Of a stretch of 64,000 bases of DNA, positions 18,489-27,257 are shown piece by piece (position 1 is the first letter of the stretch; every line of letters starts with the position of its first letter). Made by a program: the position numbers and the translations under genes. This stretch comes from Mucilaginibacter sp. SJ (lineage in GTDB: Bacteria > Bacteroidota > Bacteroidia > Sphingobacteriales > Sphingobacteriaceae): contig NZ_CP118631.1 in NCBI RefSeq assembly GCF_028993635.1, forward strand, positions 1,364,001 to 1,428,000, given 5' to 3'. The notes beneath the pieces are model-generated. The model worked only from the letters and a program-made list of their open reading frames with translations. It had not been told where the DNA came from and did not search any database.

Positions 18489-18861
18489 AGTCAGATAGCC
18501 AAATGTAAGCATTCAGCCGCTTTTTCATCTCATTGCGTGAAATAAGCAAGGAACGATCCTGTTGCTTACCGCGGCGCTATCCCGGTCTAAGCTTCCTGAT
18601 TTGGCGGGCATCACCGCTGCCAGGGCTGCTATTGAAGGGTTAACCTGTGTCATGGTTACAAATACACAGCAAGCCGGATTTATTGCAAAGAAGCTTCAAT
18701 TATTGAACATTTTAGACCAATTTTTAAACCCCAATTTATTGTTATGTTAATACGTTTGTTTCAACCAACTATAGATCTGTTCCTCTGAAAAGGAAAAATT
18801 ACTTTCCTATCTGAAATCCTGTGGACAAGCTATCTGTGGATGAACACATACCTTATATAAC
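18489..18861. other. Intergenic region between ApbE unit and pectin locus (373 bp)
   Basis: This gap separates the divergent ApbE and GH28 genes and should hold both promoters. A TACGTTTG element at 18751-18758 fits the Bacteroidota -7 consensus TAnnTTTG, but no TTTG sits at the expected distance upstream. A 62-codon open frame at 18562-18750 has a protein-like middle (AIEGLTCVMVTNTQQAGFIA) but no recognisable family; it may be a gene remnant. No riboswitch or RNA gene was seen. Confidence 0.4.
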
Positions 18862-20523
18862 ATGCATTTTAAAAAACTGAACTTATTAGCGATTTTATTA
18901 TTTAGTTTAGGCTTAGAAGCGAACGGGCAAAAAAGCAAAACCGTTTACTCCTGGCAGCATTTACCCGGCGCCGAACTTCCATCCTTTAAAACCGACACCT
19001 TTAACATTGAAAAATTTGGTGCCAAACCAAACGGATTTACACTTAATACGCAAAGCATTAATGATGCCGTCAGCGCCTGTAATAAAAACGGCGGTGGCGT
19101 GGTACTTATTCCTCCAGGGTTTTGGTTGACCGGCCCTATCGTGATGCAAAGTAATGTCAATCTTCACCTGAGCCAGGCTGCTGTATTACAGTTTACATCG
19201 GATAAAGGCCGCTTTCCCCTTGTTGAAGGAAATTTTGAAGGGCACAAGTCAATCCGGAACCAGTCTCCGATCTCAGGTAAAGACCTGCAAAACATCGCTA
19301 TTACCGGCGAGGGTATTGTTGACGGGCATGGAGAGGTTTGGCGGGCAATGGGTAAAGACAATATTACCGACCGCGATTGGAAAGCGCTCATTGCTTCGGG
19401 CGGTGAGCTTAGCGACGACGGCCGTACCTGGTACCCTTCGGCCAGTTACGCAAAAGGTGCCCGTACCCGGAATGCCGGCTATATGCAAACCGGCAAAAAG
19501 CCAGAAGATTACCAGGAGATAAAAGATTTTTTCCGACCTAACCTCGTCGTATTCAGTAATTGTAAAAAGGTGCTGTTGCAGGGTACCACCTTTCAAAACT
19601 CCGCAGCATGGTGCCTTCATACGCTGCAATGCGAAGATCTGACGTTTGATGGTGTGCATATCCGCAACCCCTCAAACGCACAGAACGGAGATGGCATGGA
19701 CATTGAGTCCTGTTCAAACGTGCGGGTAGTTAATTGCACTATTGATGCCGGAGATGACGGGATCTGTATTAAATCGGGGAAAGATGAAGAAGGCCGCAAA
19801 GTTGGCAAACCTTGTCAAAACATTTTGATCCAAAACAATGTAGTATACCGGGCGCATGGCGGCTTCGTGATTGGCAGCGAGATGTCAGGGGGCGCACATG
19901 ATATTTTTGTTTCGGATTGCAGTTTTTTTGGCACTGATAATGGCTTACGTTTTAAAACAGTAAGAGGGCGTGGCGGCGTGGTTGAAAATATTTATATCCG
20001 AAACATTTCTATGCGCGATATTGTGCGCGATGCTATCCTGTTCGATATGTATTATTTTACTAAGGCACCATCATTGGCCCAAACCGGCGGTGAAGAAGAA
20101 AAACCACCCGTTAATGATGGGACACCGCAATTTCGCAATTTTTATATTAATGATGTGGTTTGCGATGGCGCCAACCGGGCAATGCTCATCCGCGGCCTGC
20201 CCGAAATGAGCATCAAGGACATCCACCTAAAAAACATTTCGATCAAGGCCGATCAAGGCGCCGAAATTATTGATGCCAGCGACGTTAGCCTGACCAACGT
20301 AATGCTGCAATGCAAAAGCACCAAGCCGTTGGTTCATATAGAAAACAGCAACAAAATCAGGATCGATACCCTTGCATCAGCGGCAAAACCCGATCTGCTG
20401 TTGAGCATTAATGGTAAGTATATGGGCCAGGTTAATTTATTGCACACTGATACCAGTTCGGTTGGCCAGGTGGCAGAATTTAAATATGGTGCCGATAAAT
20501 CCGCGTTAATAACCACAAAATAA
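18862..20523 (+). CDS. Secreted polygalacturonase-type glycoside hydrolase, GH28
   Basis: The 553-residue protein has a signal peptide (about 1-22) and a right-handed beta-helix with the GH28 start NIEKFGAKPNG. Catalytic motifs are NGDGMDIESC (Asp near 278), GDDGICIKSG (Asp pair near 298), AHGGFVIGSE in place of the usual GHG, and GLRFKTVRGRGG matching the RIK motif. GH28 enzymes hydrolyse galacturonan or rhamnogalacturonan backbones. It is the first gene of a seven-gene enzyme run with spacings of 2-13 bp. Exo- or endo-action cannot be settled here, but the length and insertions resemble exo- or rhamnogalacturonan-acting members. Confidence 0.93.
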   Translation: MHFKKLNLLAILLFSLGLEANGQKSKTVYSWQHLPGAELPSFKTDTFNIEKFGAKPNGFTLNTQSINDAVSACNKNGGGVVLIPPGFWLTGPIVMQSNVNLHLSQAAVLQFTSDKGRFPLVEGNFEGHKSIRNQSPISGKDLQNIAITGEGIVDGHGEVWRAMGKDNITDRDWKALIASGGELSDDGRTWYPSASYAKGARTRNAGYMQTGKKPEDYQEIKDFFRPNLVVFSNCKKVLLQGTTFQNSAAWCLHTLQCEDLTFDGVHIRNPSNAQNGDGMDIESCSNVRVVNCTIDAGDDGICIKSGKDEEGRKVGKPCQNILIQNNVVYRAHGGFVIGSEMSGGAHDIFVSDCSFFGTDNGLRFKTVRGRGGVVENIYIRNISMRDIVRDAILFDMYYFTKAPSLAQTGGEEEKPPVNDGTPQFRNFYINDVVCDGANRAMLIRGLPEMSIKDIHLKNISIKADQGAEIIDASDVSLTNVMLQCKSTKPLVHIENSNKIRIDTLASAAKPDLLLSINGKYMGQVNLLHTDTSSVGQVAEFKYGADKSALITTK

Positions 20524-20535
20524 CCGACAGGATAA

Positions 20536-21477
20536 ATGATGAAACATTTGCTCTTCAAATTTACCGCACTGGCATTGATGATCTTTTCAACCCATGTACA
20601 GGCACAAAACTTTATGGAAATATGGCCGCATGGCCATATCCCAAATTCTAAAAACCTGCGGCTTACGGATAGCGTAGCTAATGAACGCATTTATAGGGTA
20701 ATGCTGCCGGGAATGTACGCGTTCTTTCCCGGAAAACAGGAAAACAAGGGTACCGCGGTGGTCATTTGCCCGGGCGGCGGCTATGAACGGCTTGCCTACG
20801 TAATCAGCGGGCTGCAATTGGCAAAATGGTTCAACACCATGGGTATTTCGGCATTTGTGCTTAACTACCGCCTTCCTAACTCTCCTGACCTGAAACAGCG
20901 TGAGATTGGTCCCTTGATGGATGCACAGCGGGCCATTCGGTACATCAGGGCCAACGCAGCAAAATGGGGAATTAATCCTGACAAGATCGGCATCATGGGT
21001 ACATCATCAGGTGGGCACCTTGCTGCTACCGCGGCTACCAAAACTACCGACGTAAGTGCAATTAAGGACAGCCTTGACCGTGTTTCATTCAGGCCGGATT
21101 TTGCCATTCTTATTTCGCCGGTGATCGACCTAAGCACATCATATGCACATGCGGGTAGTGTCAAAAAACTACTTGGCCCCAACCCTGCTGAAGATCTGAA
21201 AAAGCATTTTTCGGCCCAGCTTAACGTGAGCAGCACTACGCCCCCATGCTTTATTGCCGGTGCCGTTAATGATAAAGCAGTAAACCCGATGAACAGCCTG
21301 ATGTTTTACCAGGCGCTGTTGCAAAACAACGTACCGGTAAGCTTTCACGTATTTCCGCAAGGCGCTCATGCCATTGCGTTGCGCAATAATCCCGGATCGA
21401 CAGAGTTGTGGACCAAATTGTGTGAAATGTGGCTGATTGAAATGAACATTGTCCCTGAAAAACTGCCAACTAAATAA
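20536..21477 (+). CDS. Secreted alpha/beta-hydrolase carbohydrate esterase
   Basis: The 313-residue protein has a signal peptide ending near VQAQN. It shows VICPGGGYERLAY (oxyanion region near 77-89), MGTSSGGHLAA with the nucleophile serine near 157, and a catalytic His in FPQGAHAIAL near the C-terminus. This matches the BD-FAE/axe-type acetyl esterases found in plant-cell-wall loci. Two ATGs open the frame (20536 and 20539); either could be used. It follows GH28 by 12 bp. In this context it probably removes acetyl groups from pectin. Confidence 0.85.
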   Translation: MMKHLLFKFTALALMIFSTHVQAQNFMEIWPHGHIPNSKNLRLTDSVANERIYRVMLPGMYAFFPGKQENKGTAVVICPGGGYERLAYVISGLQLAKWFNTMGISAFVLNYRLPNSPDLKQREIGPLMDAQRAIRYIRANAAKWGINPDKIGIMGTSSGGHLAATAATKTTDVSAIKDSLDRVSFRPDFAILISPVIDLSTSYAHAGSVKKLLGPNPAEDLKKHFSAQLNVSSTTPPCFIAGAVNDKAVNPMNSLMFYQALLQNNVPVSFHVFPQGAHAIALRNNPGSTELWTKLCEMWLIEMNIVPEKLPTK

Positions 21478-21490
21478 CTATAACATCATT

Positions 21491-22276
21491 ATGAAAAGAC
21501 CAAGTCAACGTAAAACCTATTGGTTTAGCCTGGCAATTATCATTTTGGGCTGCGCAGCATTAAGCTTCATCAACCCTAAAAAAAAGCTAACCATTTTCTT
21601 AGCGGGTGATTCAACAATGGCTGATAAAAAGGTAAGCGCATATCCCGAAACCGGCTGGGGTACTCCTTTCAAATTTTTTTTCGACTCAACTACGGTCATA
21701 ATAAATAAGGCACAAAACGGCCGCAGCACCCGTACTTTCATAACCGATGGCCTTTGGAAGCAGGTTACAGATAATTTAAAAGCCGATGATTATGTGCTGA
21801 TACAATTTGGTCATAACGATGAGGTGCCCACCAAAAAATCGGCCACTACAGAAACGGAATTTAAAAACAACCTGATCCTTTATATCGATCAAACCCGGAG
21901 CAAGCAGGCTATACCTGTACTGATTACCCCGGTAACACGCCGCAGTTTTGACAGCACAGGCGTAGTAACAGATACACATGCCCGTTACGCCCAAATTGTA
22001 CGCGATGTAGCCACAGAAAAGCGTGTACAGTTAATAGATCTTGACCAGGAAAGCATGGCACTGGTGCAGCGCTTTGGCCCTGAACAGTCTAAATTATTAT
22101 ATAACCATCTGCAGCCTGGCGAAAATCCAAATTACCCTGACGGAAAAAAAGATGATACTCATTTCAATGAACTGGGAGCCCGCAAAATGGCCGAAATTGT
22201 ACTCGCAGACCTGCGCAGGCTGTCGCCTGAGATTAACAGCCGTGTAGCAGGCTCCGATCGGGGATTAACCAGGTAG
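21491..22276 (+). CDS. Rhamnogalacturonan acetylesterase, CE12-like SGNH hydrolase
   Basis: I place the start at the ATG at 21491 (MKRPSQRKTYWFS), giving 261 residues with an N-terminal signal anchor; the longer frame from 21449 would overlap the upstream gene by 29 bp. SGNH blocks are typical of CE12: FLAGDSTMADKK (nucleophile Ser), NGRSTRTFI, IQFGHNDE, and DDTHFNELGARKMAE with Asp-x2-His. CE12 enzymes deacetylate rhamnogalacturonan I. The next gene begins 4 bp after its stop, which fits one pectin-degrading operon. Confidence 0.92.
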   Translation: MKRPSQRKTYWFSLAIIILGCAALSFINPKKKLTIFLAGDSTMADKKVSAYPETGWGTPFKFFFDSTTVIINKAQNGRSTRTFITDGLWKQVTDNLKADDYVLIQFGHNDEVPTKKSATTETEFKNNLILYIDQTRSKQAIPVLITPVTRRSFDSTGVVTDTHARYAQIVRDVATEKRVQLIDLDQESMALVQRFGPEQSKLLYNHLQPGENPNYPDGKKDDTHFNELGARKMAEIVLADLRRLSPEINSRVAGSDRGLTR

Positions 22277-22280
22277 CATC

Positions 22281-23267
22281 ATGAAAAACAAGATCCTCCT
22301 TTTGAGCTTAGCTTTATGCCTGCTTGCATTTACAAAAGTTTTGGCGCAATCTAAAGAATGGCTAACCGATACCCCGGATACCTCTTTTAACATTGCGCGC
22401 GATTTTAAAAATAATATAAAGAAGTACCCTTTCATTAAGATCGTTCCTGATAGCCCTTCAAAAGCGGTTACCGAGGTGCGTAACCTCGTTTATGGCCGGG
22501 TGGGCGGCCGCGAGCTGCATATTGATACCTTTACGCCTTCAGCAGTTAAGAAAAAGCCAACGCCTGCGGTAATTATCATACATGGCGGTGGCTGGCGCTC
22601 GGGTAACCGTGCACAACATATTCCGCTGGCGCAACATTTGGCTGCTTTAGGTTATGCCAGTTTTACGGTAGAGTATCGCTTGTCTACCGAAGCGCTTTAC
22701 CCCGCAGCGGTGAATGATATCAAATGGGCAATACAATGGCTGCACACTAATGCTAAAAGATTTAATATTAACCCAGATAAGATCACTGTTTTGGGTTTTT
22801 CGGCAGGCGGGCAGCTGGCCGCGCTGGTAGGAATGACTTCGGGTTTAAATAAATTCGATGCTTTGAATTCAAATAAAGAGTATCCAAGTTCAGTACAGGC
22901 TGTCATTGATATTGATGGCACACTCACATTTGTGGCTCCCGACGCCTGGGAAACCCAAAATCAGCAAACCGTTGCAGCATCAACCATGTGGCTTGGCTAT
23001 AAACGGACCGAAAACCTTGCTATCTGGACAGAGGCCAGTCCGCTTACTTATGCCGAACGTAATAAGCTCCCTTTTCTGTTCCTGAATAGCGCGGTTGACA
23101 GAATGCACGCCGGCCGTGACGCATTTAAAAACATGATGGATAAGAAAGGCGTATATGTGCGGATCGAGAGTTTTAAAGATACACCGCACACTTTCTGCTT
23201 ATACCGGCCCTGGTTTGATCCCATGGTAACCGATATTGATCAATTTTTGACTAAAATATTTAAATAA
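22281..23267 (+). CDS. Secreted alpha/beta-hydrolase esterase, BD-FAE type
   Basis: The 328-residue protein has a signal peptide ending near VLAQ. It has the HGGGW oxyanion motif (IIHGGGWRSGNR), the nucleophile elbow LGFSAGGQLAAL, and a C-terminal DTPHTFCLY with the catalytic His. This is the hormone-sensitive-lipase-like fold used by bifunctional feruloyl/acetyl esterases. It differs from the esterase at 20536 in having a full HGGG motif. It sits between CE12 and GH105 genes with gaps of 4 and 6 bp. Confidence 0.87.
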   Translation: MKNKILLLSLALCLLAFTKVLAQSKEWLTDTPDTSFNIARDFKNNIKKYPFIKIVPDSPSKAVTEVRNLVYGRVGGRELHIDTFTPSAVKKKPTPAVIIIHGGGWRSGNRAQHIPLAQHLAALGYASFTVEYRLSTEALYPAAVNDIKWAIQWLHTNAKRFNINPDKITVLGFSAGGQLAALVGMTSGLNKFDALNSNKEYPSSVQAVIDIDGTLTFVAPDAWETQNQQTVAASTMWLGYKRTENLAIWTEASPLTYAERNKLPFLFLNSAVDRMHAGRDAFKNMMDKKGVYVRIESFKDTPHTFCLYRPWFDPMVTDIDQFLTKIFK

Positions 23268-23273
23268 GCACCA

Positions 23274-24452
23274 ATGATGAAAACCTTTTTACGCCTGCAA
23301 ATACTTGTTTTTATATTATTAGTCCAAACGGTCTGTGCACAATCAGCCAGGCCCTATTCACAGCAAATGGCCCATACGGTGATGACGATATGGAAAGACA
23401 GCCTGCCAACAGGCAACAAATGGACTTATGATCAGGGTGTTATATTGAAAGGAATAGAAAATATCTGGCATCAAACCGGCGACAGGCAATATTTCGATTT
23501 TATAAAACACTGTATGGATAAATTCGTCCAGCCAGATGGCAATATTCGTACCTATAACCTGGCCGACCATAACCTCGATTTTATTCTCTGCGGCCGCAAT
23601 GTGCTGATGCTTTACCGGCAAACACATGAGGATAAATACCTAAAAGCTGTGCAAACATTGCGCGAACAATTGCGTACCCAGCCCCGTACATTTGATGGTG
23701 GTTTCTGGCACAAAAAACGTTACCCGAACCAGATGTGGCTGGATGGGCTGTATATGGCCGAGCCGTTTTACGCCGAATACGCGGCCACTTTTCATGAGGA
23801 TACCGCTTTCAATGATATTGCCCGACAGTTTATATTAATGGAAAAGCATTCGCGGGACGAAAAAACGGGATTGCTGTACCATGCCTGGGATGCATCAAAG
23901 AAAGAGCGCTGGGCCGATCCGCAAACCGGCCGTTCGCCAAACTTTTGGGGACGCGCCATGGGCTGGTACGGTATGGCGCTGGTTGACGCGTTGGGTCAAT
24001 TTCCTGCCAATCACCCCCGCCGTAAGGAATTGCTGGCTATCCTGCAGCGTTATGCCGTAGCGGTGAAACGCTGGCAGGATCAACCTACCGGGCTTTGGTA
24101 CCAGGTACTGGACAAAGGAAATGAAAAAGGTAATTACCAGGAAGCTTCGGTATCGTGTATGTTTGTGTATACGCTGGCTAAGGCTGTACGTCAAAAATAT
24201 CTGCCGGCAAATTATATACCTGTAGCGCAGAAAGGGTATGCAGGTATTATTAAAAATTTTATCCGCACCGATGACAAAGGTCTTTTGGTGTTGGATGGCA
24301 CTGTTCAGGTAGGCGGTTTGGGCGGAAAGCCTTACCGTGACGGCAGCTACGCTTATTACCTGAGTGAAAAGGTGATTACCAATGATGCCAAAGGTGTTGG
24401 CGCTTTTATACTTGCCGCTACAGAAATTGAAGGGTTGAAGGGAAAAAAATAA
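23274..24452 (+). CDS. Unsaturated rhamnogalacturonyl / glucuronyl hydrolase, GH105
   Basis: The 392-residue protein has a signal peptide (to about VCAQS). The alpha/alpha-barrel is recognisable from YDQGVILKGIENIWHQTGD, MWLDGLYMAEPFYAEYA (catalytic Asp near 156), FWGRAMGWYGMALVDAL and YRDGSYAYYLSEKVITND. GH105 adds water to the unsaturated uronyl end left by pectate or rhamnogalacturonan lyases. No lyase gene is seen in the window, so one is expected elsewhere. Starts at 23274 and 23277 are both possible. Confidence 0.93.
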   Translation: MMKTFLRLQILVFILLVQTVCAQSARPYSQQMAHTVMTIWKDSLPTGNKWTYDQGVILKGIENIWHQTGDRQYFDFIKHCMDKFVQPDGNIRTYNLADHNLDFILCGRNVLMLYRQTHEDKYLKAVQTLREQLRTQPRTFDGGFWHKKRYPNQMWLDGLYMAEPFYAEYAATFHEDTAFNDIARQFILMEKHSRDEKTGLLYHAWDASKKERWADPQTGRSPNFWGRAMGWYGMALVDALGQFPANHPRRKELLAILQRYAVAVKRWQDQPTGLWYQVLDKGNEKGNYQEASVSCMFVYTLAKAVRQKYLPANYIPVAQKGYAGIIKNFIRTDDKGLLVLDGTVQVGGLGGKPYRDGSYAYYLSEKVITNDAKGVGAFILAATEIEGLKGKK

Positions 24453-24458
24453 TATCAT

Positions 24459-25466
24459 ATGAAAAAGGTCATACTTAGCTTGTTGCTACTGGCGGCTGTG
24501 GTTATTTGCAAGGCGCAGCCCGTTGCCAGGGTTTATAAAGAAATAACTGTGGCGCAGGATGGCAGCGGCGATTTTAAATCCATTCAGGAAGCAGTAAACG
24601 CGGTTCGTGATCTGGGCGCGGTACAGGTGCCCATCCATATCAAAAAAGGTATCTATCACGAAAAGCTGGTAATACCATCGTGGAAAACTCATATCTCGCT
24701 TATTGGTGAGGATAAGGAAAATACCATTATTACTAATGGTGATTATTCGGGAAAACCTGTACCCGGGGGCAAGGATGCCTTTGGCAGAGATAAATTTTCA
24801 ACGTACACTTCGTACACAGTACTGGTTGCCGGCAATAATTTCAGGGCAGAAAATCTTACTATTATCAATTCGGCCGGCCGGGTAGGCCAGGCTGTGGCAC
24901 TGCATGTAGAAGGCGACCGCTGCATTGTGCGTAACTGTAAGCTGCTGGGCAACCAGGATACGCTCTATACCGCTACCACTACATCGCGCGAGTTATTTGA
25001 GGATTGTTATATTGAAGGCACTACAGATTTTCTGTTTGGAGAAGCTACCGTTGTTTTCCAGCGATGTATTATTAAAAGCCTCGTCAACTCATATATTACG
25101 GCAGCAGCCACTACTTCTTTGCAAAAATATGGTTATGTGCTGATGGACTGTAAGCTCATTGCCGATGGATCGGTAAACAAGGAATATTTGGGCAGGCCAT
25201 GGAGATCATACGCTAAAACGGTATATCTGAATACCGAAATGGGCGCGCATATCATTCCCCAGGGCTGGGATCCCTGGAAAGGCGATAGCATGTTCCCCGA
25301 TAAAGAAAAGACAGCCTATTATGCCGAATATAAAAGCACCGGACCAGGCGCAAATCCCAAAGTCCGTGTAAACTGGTCGCATCAGCTTACAGATCAGGAA
25401 GCAAAACAATACACAATCAAGAATATCCTTGGCGGCAGCGATAACTGGGACCCGGAAGCTAAATAA
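24459..25466 (+). CDS. Pectin methylesterase, CE8
   Basis: The 335-residue protein has a signal peptide ending near CKAQP and a right-handed beta-helix. CE8 motifs are complete: GNQDTLY (Asp near 167, proton donor), EGTTDFLFGEA (Asp near 189, nucleophile), YLGRPWRSYAKTVYL (Arg near 245 and Trp). It removes methyl esters from homogalacturonan, making the chain accessible to GH28 and lyases. Start 6 bp after the GH105 stop. Confidence 0.96.
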   Translation: MKKVILSLLLLAAVVICKAQPVARVYKEITVAQDGSGDFKSIQEAVNAVRDLGAVQVPIHIKKGIYHEKLVIPSWKTHISLIGEDKENTIITNGDYSGKPVPGGKDAFGRDKFSTYTSYTVLVAGNNFRAENLTIINSAGRVGQAVALHVEGDRCIVRNCKLLGNQDTLYTATTTSRELFEDCYIEGTTDFLFGEATVVFQRCIIKSLVNSYITAAATTSLQKYGYVLMDCKLIADGSVNKEYLGRPWRSYAKTVYLNTEMGAHIIPQGWDPWKGDSMFPDKEKTAYYAEYKSTGPGANPKVRVNWSHQLTDQEAKQYTIKNILGGSDNWDPEAK

Positions 25467-25468
25467 TT

Positions 25469-27115
25469 ATGAAAAACACCATCTGCATGCTGGCTTTTAC
25501 TGCCAGTGTATCTTTTGTTAACGCGCAGGTAAAATCTGTTGCAAAAAGTAACTATATATCTAAAGTATGGGTTGCCGACCAGGGCAATGGCACCTATAAA
25601 AACCCGGTGCTGAGTGCCGATTACTCAGATCCGGACGCGATACGGGTAGGCGATGACTTTTATCTTGTTTCATCCAGTTTTGAGGATATCCCGGGCTTGC
25701 CCATATTGCATTCAAAAGATTTGGTGAACTGGAGTATCATTGGCCACGCCCTGGTACGCCAGCCACCGTTTGATCATTTCGATATTCCCCGCCACGGTGA
25801 TGGTGTTTGGGCGCCTGCATTACGCTATTATAAAGGTGAATTTTATTTGTATTACCCTGATCCGGATTATGGCATTTACCTTATAAAAGCCAAAACCGCG
25901 GCCGGTCCATGGAGCAACCCTGTAATGGTTTACCCGGGCAAAGGTTTGATTGATCCCTGTCCGCTGGTAGATGACGACGGCCAAATGTACCTTGCACATG
26001 GCTTCGCGGGCAGCCGTGCCGGTATTAAAAGTGTTATCGCTGTAAATAAGTTAAATGCAGATGGCACCAAGGTAACTGATGCCGGAGTAATAGTTTATGA
26101 TGGCCACGAAACCGACCCAACCATTGAGGGGCCAAAAATTTACAAGCGAAATGGTTATTACTATATTTTCGCCCCGGCGGGTGGTGTGCCTACCGGATGG
26201 CAGCTGGTATTAAGGTCAAAAAACATTTATGGCCCCTACGAGCGTAAAGTAGTGATGGACCAGGGTAAAACAACCATCAATGGCCCGCATCAGGGGGCCT
26301 GGGTTACTACCCAAACCGGTGAGGACTGGTTCCTTCACTTTCAGGATAAAGAACAATATGGCCGCGTGGTGCACCTGCAACCTATGATTTGGAAAAATAA
26401 CTGGCCGGTAATAGGCTCCGACAAAGATGGCGACGGCAAAGGCGAACCTGTACTGGTTTACAAAAAACCGGATGTTGGTAAAACTTACCCCATCGAAACA
26501 CCGGTTGAAAGTGATGAGTTTAATGGAAGCACCCCCGGCCTGCAATGGCAGTGGATGGCTAACGCGCAGGCCAATTGGTATTATATGAACCCCGGTAAAG
26601 GAGCGCTAAGACTTTATTCAGATAAGATGCCCGACGGTGCCAAAAACCTTTGGGGGGCCGGAAATGTGCTGCTTCAGAAATTTATGGCCCCCGAGTTTGA
26701 GGCTACGACCAAAATGACCTTTACCCCCAACATTAAACTGGAAGAAAAAGCAGGTTTAACCATTATGGGTTTCAGCTATGCCGGCATAGCGGTTAAAAAT
26801 AAAAAAGATGGCGTGTACCTGGTATTTGACCATTGTAAAGATGCGGATAAAGGCAACGCCGAAGAAGAAAAAACCATTGCTAAACTGGTTAAGCCAACTG
26901 TGTGGCTGCGCGTAAAAGTAAGCGCCGGGGCTAAGTGCGATTTTAGCTACAGTACAGACGGGCAAACATTCATCACTGCCGGCGAAACGTTCCAGGCCGA
27001 AGTAGGGCGATGGATAGGCGCCAAGGTCGGCATATTCTGTACGCGTGATACACAGATCAATGATTCGGGCTATGCTGATTTTGACTGGTTTAGGGTTACG
27101 CCTGTTGACAGATAA
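25469..27115 (+). CDS. Secreted GH43 beta-xylosidase / arabinofuranosidase family enzyme
   Basis: The 548-residue protein has a signal peptide ending near VNAQ. A five-bladed beta-propeller carries ADYSDPDAIRVGDDFYLV (catalytic base Asp near 54), GLIDPCPLVDDDGQMYLAHG (Asp near 157) and EGPKIYKRNGYYYIFAP (acid Glu near 220). Residues about 340-548 form the beta-sandwich often fused to subfamily 10-12 members. It would release arabinose, xylose or galactose from pectin side chains. It is the last enzyme before the sensor gene; the GH28-to-GH43 run is one operon. Confidence 0.93.
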   Translation: MKNTICMLAFTASVSFVNAQVKSVAKSNYISKVWVADQGNGTYKNPVLSADYSDPDAIRVGDDFYLVSSSFEDIPGLPILHSKDLVNWSIIGHALVRQPPFDHFDIPRHGDGVWAPALRYYKGEFYLYYPDPDYGIYLIKAKTAAGPWSNPVMVYPGKGLIDPCPLVDDDGQMYLAHGFAGSRAGIKSVIAVNKLNADGTKVTDAGVIVYDGHETDPTIEGPKIYKRNGYYYIFAPAGGVPTGWQLVLRSKNIYGPYERKVVMDQGKTTINGPHQGAWVTTQTGEDWFLHFQDKEQYGRVVHLQPMIWKNNWPVIGSDKDGDGKGEPVLVYKKPDVGKTYPIETPVESDEFNGSTPGLQWQWMANAQANWYYMNPGKGALRLYSDKMPDGAKNLWGAGNVLLQKFMAPEFEATTKMTFTPNIKLEEKAGLTIMGFSYAGIAVKNKKDGVYLVFDHCKDADKGNAEEEKTIAKLVKPTVWLRVKVSAGAKCDFSYSTDGQTFITAGETFQAEVGRWIGAKVGIFCTRDTQINDSGYADFDWFRVTPVDR

Positions 27116-27257
27116 CTTTGGAGTAATAAATTATTTGGAAGTTCAGTATGCACCGGGGATATGATAAGCAAAATAAAATTTATAGATTTAGCGATGTCGC
27201 GGCAACCCGCCGGTATAGCCTAATTGTAAGTCAATGTTTTTTTGAGGTAGAAATTAT

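Noticed and set aside
18562..18750. A 62-codon plus-strand open frame with a protein-like core
   Set aside because: No family recognised, poor start context and no conserved neighbour; could be a gene remnant, so kept only in the intergenic note.
18751..18758. TACGTTTG, a possible Bacteroidota -7 promoter element
   Set aside because: No TTTG at 19-21 bp upstream; same problem for TAGGTTTG at 31812-31819, so neither is listed as a promoter.
23895..24458. A 187-codon frame antisense to the GH105 gene
   Set aside because: Shadow frame opposite a clear GH105 gene.
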